Source: JAAXTX01 sp035560715
Lineage (GTDB): Bacteria; Patescibacteriota; Minisyncoccia; Moranbacterales; UBA1568
Length of the DNA stretch: 9,431 nt
Assembly (NCBI GenBank): GCA_035560715.1
Contig: DATMYW010000019.1
Span: forward strand, 1-9,431
Reading direction: 5' to 3'
The notes beneath the pieces are model-generated. The model searched no databases, had not been told where the DNA came from, and saw only the letters and a program-made list of their open reading frames with translations. Made by a program: the position numbers and the translations under genes. Each line of letters begins with the position of its first letter. Within the stretch, counting starts at the first letter, position 1. Positions 1 through 7,100 of this stretch are shown piece after piece.

Positions 1-285
1 ATTGTCGAGAAACGTGATCGATCGAGAAGGAAAATATTCGCGTCATATTCATTCGTCGTTTCCCGACGATCGCACAGCGAGCTTCCGCGCATCCGACGTT
101 CCGATTCGCGAGTCGGGACAGGTTTCATAATCCGAACGCGAAACCGGACAGGAGCGGACACGTGGCTCGCTACCCGGATACACGACCTCCGACCGGGATC
201 CGCCGTAAGCGGATTCGGGAACCGAAATCGGGAATGGAAACACTAAAACCCCATTATAAGGGGGAAAAATAGGGTTTTTGTAAAG
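1..285. other. Left-edge region with no confidently callable gene
   Basis: No reading frame here can be defended. On the plus strand, frame 1 is open from the edge to TAA at 244-246 (81 codons), but its translation is rich in Arg and Ser and uses CGA, AGA, AGG and ATA codons, as an out-of-frame shadow would. On the minus strand a GTG-started 64-codon frame (243 to 49) ends in an ATGA overlap with a second frame that starts at 52 and runs off the left edge; neither has a good ribosome binding site. The two readings exclude each other. The DNA holds several small inverted repeats: 101-116 (imperfect), 198-214 (ATCCGC/GCGGAT) and 214-226 (TTCGG/CCGAA). It is best read as intergenic or as the edge of an unseen gene. 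Confidence 0.5.
245..279. terminator. Possible hairpin terminator in an AT-rich patch
   Basis: AAAACCC (245-251) can pair with GGGTTTT (272-278), and the right arm runs into a T tract (275-279). A competing inner hairpin pairs CCCC (249-252) with the G run at 260-264. The patch is strikingly AT-rich compared with its surroundings and sits just upstream of the promoter of the rightward gene, so it may end transcription entering from the left. The minus strand of the same patch carries a perfect TATAAT (258 down to 253) without a convincing -35 box, so a leftward promoter is an alternative reading. Confidence 0.3.
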
Positions 286-314
286 TTGACGCCTTCGTTC
301 GGTCCCCGTACCAT
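286..314 (+). promoter_or_regulatory. Sigma70-like promoter for the LysM-like membrane protein gene
   Basis: TTGACG (286-291; 5 of 6 to the -35 consensus) is followed by a 17-base spacer and TACCAT (309-314; 4 of 6 to the -10 consensus). Transcription would start near 321, giving a leader of about 100 bases before the ATG at 424. The frame of the gene remains open back to the TTG at 286, but those codons overlap the promoter and the leader hairpin, so they are better read as untranslated. Confidence 0.5.
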
Positions 315-333
315 GTACGGGAGAGGGGAAATC

Positions 334-355
334 CTTCCCGGAACGGTCCGGGAAG
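334..355 (+). other. Leader hairpin with an alternative pairing partner
   Basis: CTTCCCGGA (334-342) pairs perfectly with TCCGGGAAG (347-355) around an ACGG loop, giving a 9-bp stem in the presumed 5' leader. The right arm can instead pair downstream: GTCCGG is complementary to CCGGAC at 363-368, so two folds exclude each other. No T run follows, so a classical attenuator is not supported. An mRNA-stability or protein-binding element is possible. Confidence 0.35.
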
Positions 356-408
356 TCGAGGACCGGACTTCAACGCAAGCGGTTCCTTTCACAATCCATA
401 AACTAGAA

Positions 409-418
409 AGGAAGGTGA
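409..418 (+). promoter_or_regulatory. Ribosome binding site that fixes the start at 424
   Basis: AGGAAGGTGA lies 5 bases upstream of the ATG at 424 and contains AAGGTGA, a good match to the anti-Shine-Dalgarno complement. This site decides between 424 and the upstream in-frame TTG and ATG codons in the leader. Confidence 0.75.
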
Positions 419-423
419 ATCAC

Positions 424-1023
424 ATGGAAGAAGACAAAGACATGAGCTACGAAGTCGGGACATCGGAGAAGATGAAAACCTGGGTCCAGGAGAATCTCCG
501 CGTCATCACGAGCGTCTTCATCGTCGCGGTCATCGCGTTCGGGATCTATTCATATTCCGGACGGACGGTAACGACCGACGAGGCGGACCTGAAAAAGATA
601 GCGTCGTCCGAAACGTCGAAGGAAGACGAATCGGGTGCCGACACATCGGGACAGACCGCGGACCAATCCACCGCGACATCCGGTAACGCGCAGTCGATGG
701 CGACCGAAACCAGCCGCGAGACGGAAACCTCGTTCATCGAGGTCGCGCAGAAGGGTGACGGGCTCACGAATCTCGCACGACAGGCGGCTGCGGATTATCT
801 CGACAAGAACGCCGACTCGTCGATCACGAACGAACACCGGATCTATATCGAGGATTACCTCCGCAAGAACGTCACCAAGGAGGGGGGCGTGAAGGTAGGA
901 ACGAGCGTGGAATTTTCGAAGGACCTCATCAAGCAGGCCGTGGATACCTCGAAACGGCTGAACGACCGGCAGCTTGGAAACCTCAAACAGTATTCCGCCC
1001 GCGTTTCCGCATTCCGGAAATAG
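424..1023 (+). CDS. Single-pass membrane protein with C-terminal LysM-like domain
   Basis: This encodes 199 residues. Residues 1-24 are charged and probably cytoplasmic. Residues about 26-45 (core VFIVAVIAFGIYSYSG) form one hydrophobic segment with no cleavage site that I can see. Residues about 47-102 are a Ser/Thr/Asp/Glu-rich linker typical of an extracytoplasmic stalk. Residues 104-199 form a compact domain opening with IEVAQKGDGLTNLARQA, which resembles the LysM signature (V-x-x-G-D-x-L-x-x-I/L-A), with YIEDYLRKNV in the middle and KVGTSVEFSKDLI near the end. The domain is clearly homologous to one in the giant protein encoded at 4148-9431. A role in anchoring to peptidoglycan or another envelope glycan is inferred from the LysM resemblance, not shown. 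The gene has its own promoter and converges on the ATPase operon across a shared hairpin. Confidence 0.85.
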   Translation: MEEDKDMSYEVGTSEKMKTWVQENLRVITSVFIVAVIAFGIYSYSGRTVTTDEADLKKIASSETSKEDESGADTSGQTADQSTATSGNAQSMATETSRETETSFIEVAQKGDGLTNLARQAAADYLDKNADSSITNEHRIYIEDYLRKNVTKEGGVKVGTSVEFSKDLIKQAVDTSKRLNDRQLGNLKQYSARVSAFRK

Positions 1024-1057
1024 GTCGGGATGACCTGACACTTTCAGTTCTTTCCCC

Positions 1058-1092
1058 ATGAAAGAAGCCCCGCAAAGCGGGGCTTCTTTCAT
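1058..1092. terminator. Bidirectional intrinsic terminator between convergent genes
   Basis: A perfect 16-bp stem, ATGAAAGAAGCCCCGC (1058-1073) against GCGGGGCTTCTTTCAT (1077-1092), closes on a 3-base AAA loop. Both strands have a GC core followed by a pyrimidine-rich arm (GCTTCTTTCATTT on the plus strand), so it can serve the rightward gene ending at 1023 and the leftward ATPase gene ending at 1121. The T tract is interrupted, so termination strength is uncertain. Confidence 0.8.
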
Positions 1093-1120
1093 TTCCGCCA
1101 TCAATATGGACCACAAGGCT

Positions 1121-3664
1121 TCACTCCCCGAACTTCCGGGAGACTTTCATGAAGTCGTTCACGCGTCCGAGGATCTCGCGATTCACGATGGCCGCATCGC
1201 GCCCGTATCGGAGCCGGGAGAGTTCCTTGAGTGCTTCCGCCACCTGCCGGTCGCCCTGAGGCGCCGGGAGCGTCTTCATATCGAACGGCTTCGTCTGTTC
1301 TCCGTTAATGAGGAGTCGGGCGAACCCCTTCCGATTATCGACATTCATCAGGTCGTTCGCCGTGAAGACGGGTGCGAACTGCTTCTCAAGGAACTCGGCG
1401 TCCTCCGGTCCCACGCGCAGCGAAAACATCGATCCGACATTGCCGAAGACCGCCTTGGATATCTCCTCTTTGAGCTGACCGATGAACTGATGCACGAGGA
1501 TAAGGTTGAGCCGGTACTTACGCGCCTCAGAAAGGATCTGTGCGATCGAGTTCGTCGTCACGTTCTGGAACTCGTCCATATAGAGGTAGAAGTCCTTCCG
1601 CTCGTTCTCCGGCGTGTCGACGCGCGACAAGGCCGACATGAGGAGCTTGCCGACGATGACCATGCCGAGAAGTCGCGCGTTGATCTCGCCGATCCGACCC
1701 TTGGAGAGGTTCACGAGGAGGATCTTTCCGTCGTCCATGATACTGCGGAAATCTATCCCGGACTGCTGCTGCGAGATGATCGGCCGCATGATGTCATTGG
1801 AAATGAACGCGGTGAGTTTCGAAGTGATGTACGGAACCATATTCGCGAGCGCGGCCTCGCCTCCCGCTTTCTCGGCTTCCTTGGTCCAGAAATCGCGGAC
1901 GATCGGATTCTGGCAGTGCGACAGTTTCATCCGTCGGAACTCCTCATCCGCAAGCACGCGCGAGATCTCCATCAGGGTCGATCCGCTCTCCGGATGTTCC
2001 ATGATGAGAAGCATCGCATTGCGCATGTACTGTTCGAACATCGGGCCTCCCGTCGATTTGAGGTCGTACAGCTGATCGAATATGCCGATCATCTCGTTGA
2101 TGACGAACGTCTTCTGCTCGGGATGCTTGGGATCGTACTCGAGCATATTGAGACCGATAGGGCGACCGATGTCTGACGGATCGAATACGATCACGTCGTC
2201 CGCGCGTTCGCGCGGGATCGAGGCGAGGATATTCTCGATCGCATCGCCGTGCGGATCGATGAAACAGAATCCGTGCTTCTCACGCGCGTCCCACTTCGCG
2301 AGACCCTCGATGAAGTATGACTTGCCGGTCCCGGTCTGACCGATGACATAGAGGTGGCGTCGTCGGTCGTCGTCGGTGAGACGGATATCCGTCCGGGCGC
2401 CGCGGTACTCGTTGTACCCGAGCGGAAGCCCCTCTTTGGGGATATTGATCGGCGGGGCGGCAGAACCCGATTTAAGCCACTTGATCTTCGGTGTCTCAGT
2501 GACCGAGATCGGGAAGTGAAAAATGCTCGAGACCTCCTCGGCGGACATGATCATGGCATGTTCGTCGTCGAAGTTTCGGAAAATATAGTCGAACGCCGCC
2601 TGTCGGCTCTTCTTTCGTTTCTTCACCCGGAACGCATTGACACCCGAATAGTCGAACTGCGTGAAGGCGTTCTCCATGTGAGACAGGATCTGCTCGGCCC
2701 GTTCGGTCGTCTTTGCCGAGGCGAGCAGTCGGATATTGACCCGGAACGCCGGAAGGTTGGACTTATTCTCGATCGCTTTCACGAGCTCCTGTTCCTCCGG
2801 CGTGAGCGAGACCGTCCGATCCTCCGGTTTCGGCCTGTTCGGATCGTTCGGCGAAGCCAGATTCCCGGTCGCCTGCGACGCCGTCTCTTTCACCACGGCC
2901 TTGGCGATGCTCTTCGCGAACGCGGAATGCGAAGAAAGCGGGCTTTCAAGCGCGTGCTTGAGCTGTTTCCCCTGCTGCATCCGTTGGGCGATCTCCTTTC
3001 CCTGCTTGCGCCACTCATTCCCGCCGGACGGCGCGAGCACGACCTGGACTACGGCCCCTTCATCGTCGGTATCCATCAGACTCATCGCGGTCGCGATCTC
3101 ATCGAGCGAATCGGTTCCCATCATCTTATAGGTCCGCAACGGGAGCGCGAAGTTCTCCTTGAGATCGAGAACGGCCACCGCGGTCGCGCTGCCCGGAGCG
3201 AAGATCGTGTAGTCCGACGCCTTTTCGATGACCGAGTCGGGAAAGAAACTGTGGATCTGCTTTTCGATCCCGTCACGGAACCGCTTGGGCATGGATATGA
3301 AAAAAAGGATCTCCTCACTGCCAGCGGGATTCGCGATTTCCATGACCACGGTCGGCGCCTCGTAGAAGAATCGCTTGATCGGATTCGTCGAGCGTTTGAA
3401 CATCGCCATCGCCTCAAGAAGTTTTTCCATGACGAGCACTTCCTCCTTCCACGCGTCCGCCTGTTTCTGTTCTCCGGGGCGCTCGGATTTCTTCGTTACG
3501 CGGACCAGCTCCACGTCCATCGCGATGGATTGGTTCACCTGCGCGCGAAATCGGAAGAAACTCCGCGCCACGAGCAGGGCACCCGTCACAACCGAAAACA
3601 GGCCCGACACGGCCAGAATCGGGACCAATACGAGATTGAGATCGAACGTGAATGCGGGAGTCAT
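1121..3664 (-). CDS. TraD/VirD4-type type IV secretion coupling ATPase, membrane-anchored
   Basis: This is an 847-residue P-loop ATPase of the conjugative coupling family, which links substrates to a type IV secretion channel at the inner membrane. Residues about 9-38 form one hydrophobic N-terminal segment. Residues about 95-430 are a long N-terminal region that I do not recognise, with a charged coiled stretch near 215-260. Walker A is GQTGTGKS (442-449), followed by the family motif DPHGD (470-474), and Walker B is FYLYMDEFQ (692-700, catalytic D697-E698). SEARKYRLNLILVHQ (712-726) matches the conserved segment after Walker B in TraD/TraG proteins. The C terminus (about 740-800) holds the usual GPEDAEFLEKQF and RLLINGE segments. 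It is the last gene of the leftward operon, 42 bases after the small gene. No strong ribosome binding site lies close to the ATG; the best purine run (GGAGAGGAAA) ends about 25 bases upstream. HerA-like DNA translocation is an alternative role, but the membrane anchor and MDEFQ context favour a coupling protein. Confidence 0.88.
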   Translation of the reverse strand: MTPAFTFDLNLVLVPILAVSGLFSVVTGALLVARSFFRFRAQVNQSIAMDVELVRVTKKSERPGEQKQADAWKEEVLVMEKLLEAMAMFKRSTNPIKRFFYEAPTVVMEIANPAGSEEILFFISMPKRFRDGIEKQIHSFFPDSVIEKASDYTIFAPGSATAVAVLDLKENFALPLRTYKMMGTDSLDEIATAMSLMDTDDEGAVVQVVLAPSGGNEWRKQGKEIAQRMQQGKQLKHALESPLSSHSAFAKSIAKAVVKETASQATGNLASPNDPNRPKPEDRTVSLTPEEQELVKAIENKSNLPAFRVNIRLLASAKTTERAEQILSHMENAFTQFDYSGVNAFRVKKRKKSRQAAFDYIFRNFDDEHAMIMSAEEVSSIFHFPISVTETPKIKWLKSGSAAPPINIPKEGLPLGYNEYRGARTDIRLTDDDRRRHLYVIGQTGTGKSYFIEGLAKWDAREKHGFCFIDPHGDAIENILASIPRERADDVIVFDPSDIGRPIGLNMLEYDPKHPEQKTFVINEMIGIFDQLYDLKSTGGPMFEQYMRNAMLLIMEHPESGSTLMEISRVLADEEFRRMKLSHCQNPIVRDFWTKEAEKAGGEAALANMVPYITSKLTAFISNDIMRPIISQQQSGIDFRSIMDDGKILLVNLSKGRIGEINARLLGMVIVGKLLMSALSRVDTPENERKDFYLYMDEFQNVTTNSIAQILSEARKYRLNLILVHQFIGQLKEEISKAVFGNVGSMFSLRVGPEDAEFLEKQFAPVFTANDLMNVDNRKGFARLLINGEQTKPFDMKTLPAPQGDRQVAEALKELSRLRYGRDAAIVNREILGRVNDFMKVSRKFGE

Positions 3665-3706
3665 AGTCTGTTTATTCTCGTGTTTCTGTTTCCTCTCCGT
3701 TGATGG

Positions 3707-4099
3707 CTATTCGTCCCGGACCACACCTTTCGCCTTGAGTGTCTCATAAAACCGACCGGTGAGTTCGTCGTGTATGCGATCGAGAACATAGTTGTCGTCG
3801 AGATGCCGCGCGACACGGACCGCGTACTCGGGGCCCTTGGTTTCGACAAGTGAGAGGAGCTTCGTGATACGGGCCTCCTCGTCGGTCTCATTGTACACCG
3901 ATTTCGCATCGAGTTCGACCTGCGCGTCGAAGACGGCCGTCGCAGATTGTGCCGGCGCGGCAGTTTTCGGCAATATCTCGGCGATTTTCTCGTTCGCCTG
4001 TTCCGGAGCGTTTTCAACCGTCTGTTCCGTCGGGAGTTCGATCGTTCCCTGCTCCGGAAGTTTCGGTCCCGTCTCCTGTATACTCACTCCCTCCGGCAT
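3707..4099 (-). CDS. Small acidic protein of unknown function
   Basis: I do not recognise this 130-residue protein. Its first half is a Pro/Glu/Thr-rich, probably disordered segment (for example ETGPKLPEQGTIELPTEQ). Its second half, from about KSVYNETDEEARITKLLSLV to the C terminus, looks like a small helical domain containing YAVRVARHLDDNYVLDRIHDEL. There is no signal peptide or membrane segment, so it is probably cytosolic. The frame is open up to an ATG at 4132, but the ATG at 4099 has a near-perfect ribosome binding site (GGAGG, 5-base spacer) while 4132 and 4120 have none properly placed, so I chose 4099. It sits between the giant gene (48 bases upstream) and the ATPase gene (42 bases downstream) on the same strand, suggesting co-expression and possibly an adaptor or substrate-recruitment role. 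That role is inference from context only. Confidence 0.75.
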   Translation of the reverse strand: MPEGVSIQETGPKLPEQGTIELPTEQTVENAPEQANEKIAEILPKTAAPAQSATAVFDAQVELDAKSVYNETDEEARITKLLSLVETKGPEYAVRVARHLDDNYVLDRIHDELTGRFYETLKAKGVVRDE

Positions 4100-4109
4100 C
4101 CTCACCTCC
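4100..4109 (-). promoter_or_regulatory. Strong Shine-Dalgarno that moves the small gene's start to 4099
   Basis: Read on the minus strand, the sequence is GGAGGTGAGG immediately before ATG, so the GGAGG core is spaced 5 bases from the start and GGAGGTGA fully matches the anti-Shine-Dalgarno complement. This is the strongest ribosome binding site in the window. It lies inside the longer frame that begins at 4132. Confidence 0.75.
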
Positions 4110-4147
4110 GGCACATTCATATCCTGCGGCATACGGTTATCTTTCGG

Positions 4148-7100
4148 TTAGTTATGGACAGATAGCGCTATACCCCTCCCTCCATACTTCCTCGCACCCG
4201 AGGCGAACCGAATGAAGACATTTCCTTTCCCCGGATGTCTCTCCCCTACCCGGAGGAAGAATCCGAATGTCGATTCGCGCGGTCGCGGAACAAAACCGTT
4301 CCTTCGCGCCTCGAGAAAGAGTCGTCCGATATATTCCGCCCTGGCGGGATCCATGGATGACGCTTCCGGATCGACGACCGCATTCAGACTGTCCCTGAAC
4401 AACGAGCCGGCAGGCAATCCCGCATACTGACGGAAAAATCGCTCATCCGCACGACGTCCCCATATCGGAGGAAGATCATCCGGCACGACGGAAGACTTCC
4501 CGTCGATGGAATCCCTGACTGATTCAAGACGTTTGACCTGATCGGTGATGTCCTTGTCGACAGCCTCGCGTGCCGCATCCGTCGCTTTGGGATCCGTCAG
4601 TTCCGGAGTCGCGGCGTCCGCCAGCTCCCGGACGGGTGTCTTCGGCGCAGGAGCGGCATCGGATTCTTCTGGTCCGACCGACTTCGGTGCAGGATCGACT
4701 GCAGCATCGGCGGCGGTGCGCGCACCGGACGGGCTCGGCACGTCATCAGGTTGAATCCCGCTCCCGGATCCGCGCACCCCCTCCGCGTACTGATGCAGGT
4801 TCCTGATCTGATCCGGCGAAAGCCCCTTCGCCTTTGCGACCGCCTCGTTCATAAGGTCGGGCGTGAATTCCACCCGGTCTCCGGTACCGATCTTCCCGAC
4901 ATGCGCGACTTGCTTCTGGAGATAATCCTCGACATAGACCTTCTGCTCCGGCGAAAGCCCGATGTTCTTTTCCTTGGCATACTCCGCGAACGCGCGACGC
5001 GCAAGATGGGTCACACCTTCACCGGGTTTCGCCGTTTCGGCATACGTTCTCCCGGCCGTCTCGACAGCCTTTGCACCCCTCTCTTCCGCCGCCTGATGCA
5101 GTGTTTCTGTCGCGACCCGTGCGGTCCCTGCTCCCGTCGGCGCCTGACCCGCCGTTTCCGGCAAGGCTCCCGGCCCAGGCACGTGCGACCCGGCGGCCTG
5201 TTTGACGACCCCTCTGACTTGCATTGGGTCGTCCTCGATGATACCTTCCTTTCCATAAATGGCGTCCAGATGCGCCTTCGCGGAGCCTGAACCCGGGACA
5301 TGATGAAACGCCGCCGTCGCCTCCTGTGCGGCCGACATCGCTCCCGCACCGAGCAGCGAAATCGTTCCCGCCATGACCGCTCCATTCAACGCTTCTTTTC
5401 GGCGATACTCTTTCCGCTTATCCTGAACATCGTTCTCCTCCCGCCTCAGGTGTATACCGAATGCTTCTTCGATCGCCCGACGATGCTCCGAATCCTGGAA
5501 AAGCCCGAGGTTCATCTCCGCTCTCGCAAGCGCTTCCATCAGCGAAATACGGGCGCGCACGCCCTCGGCACCGTCACCGAAATTCACGGCATCCGTTTCC
5601 AAACGTTCCTTCACGTACTCGACCCGGGACTGAAGCGCGGCGAGCGCCCGTTTCGACTGCGTACTCTCAGGATCCGCGGCCCTGACCTGTTCACTGATAT
5701 CATCAAGACGTTCCGCCAGTCCGCGTTTCCTCCGATCTCCCGCCATTTCTTCCGGTGATACGGATGCACGCACCATTCTCCGCTTCCCTGCGACCAATCG
5801 AGCCTCTGACTTCCGATTCGGAAAAGCTATCAACTTCTTAAACCATCCGGCCCCTTCCCCGGACACAGCTTTCGTCACGGCATCCTTGCCACGACGCGCC
5901 TGCCGATCCTGTTCGATAAGCGTTTCCTGGGCCCGACGATACCCCATGAATCCTCCGGAAACCATCGAGACAAGGGGGGCGACCGCGAGTCCGACCGTCC
6001 CGGCAACACCCAACGTCGTCGCTGCCGCCATTCCCGCCGCACGTCCCGCCGCGCCACCGACGAAATACCCGACCCGCTCCGAAGCGACGGACTTCAGTCC
6101 GGCGAGGAACGTATTCTGATGCTTGAGCGTGTCGAGGTATTCGCCGACTTCCGGATGCGCCGTCAGTTGCTGGATCAGACGGACCCGGTTCTCGGCCACG
6201 CGGATCGCCCCGTATTCCTTCGTCAGATTCGCATACTCCTTCGTAGTCTCCCCGCGATCAGGCGAAAACATGGCCCGTTCGAGTTCATCCCTCGATACTT
6301 CGAACGCCTGCTTCGCCTCGCCATATGACTTGCGTTCCGACTTCGAGGCACTCTTGAGCGACCATTCGTACGGAATCGACGCAAACCGGTTCGCCGCCTC
6401 GTTGAATGACTCACCCTCAGCCTTGAGCGTCCCATCCTGCTCGAATCCTTCCGGCATGGACAGGAACCGGATATCGAACTTTCCATTCTTCTCCTCCATA
6501 TCGAGCCCGCTTGCCTTTACCCCATCGACAAGCTGCTTCAGGTCTTCGCCATATGTCTTCATTCCGCCGTGCAACACTTCCCCGGCGGCCGCCTTGCGCG
6601 ATTTGGCCAGGTTGAAGTTCTTGAGCATTCCGCCCTTGTTCGCGACCGCGTCGCGGGCCTGGTCCTCGATCTTGCGCGCCGCCGTCTGCCGAAGCATCTC
6701 CGCGACGAACGACTGCTGCGATAACGTCAGATCAGTAAAGCCCTTGACGGAATACAGATCGGCTGGCGCGATTCCTATGGATTCGAGCCTCATCTGCGCC
6801 GCGAGAGAAATATTCGCCACAGCCGGAGCAACCGCCTCCTTCGGAGCGATTTCCGGTTCTCCCGTCTTTACCGAAACCGGATCGGCATCCGGAACCTGAC
6901 CGCTCGCATCAATCTGTTTCTTCACGATGGAAACGACCTGATGTCCGTTATGCATCGAGTTGAGAGAACCGTCTTCGTTATATCGATAATCAACCGTATT
7001 GAATCCTTCCGTCGGAATATTCGTAATATCTCCCGATTGACTCAGAAATATGGCTCCGATTCCCTTGTTTTCAGGCAATAACGTTCGTTCCTGGAAAGCT

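Noticed and set aside
286..423. Extended N terminus of the membrane protein from the TTG at 286
   Set aside because: The TTG is part of the -35 box, the region contains a strong hairpin, and the ATG at 424 has a well-placed ribosome binding site.
550..1116. Minus-strand 188-codon frame over the small membrane protein gene
   Set aside because: It starts beyond the terminator, runs through it, and overlaps a gene with a good promoter, ribosome binding site and recognisable domains.
1058..2176. Plus-strand open frame of 372 codons opposite the ATPase C-terminal half
   Set aside because: It begins inside the terminator hairpin, has no ribosome binding site, and its translation mirrors the ATPase coding strand.
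2354..3703. Plus-strand open frame of 449 codons opposite the ATPase gene
   Set aside because: It is very rich in Arg, His, Leu and Asp, typical of the antisense frame of a GC-rich gene, and lies wholly over an ATPase gene with clear Walker motifs.
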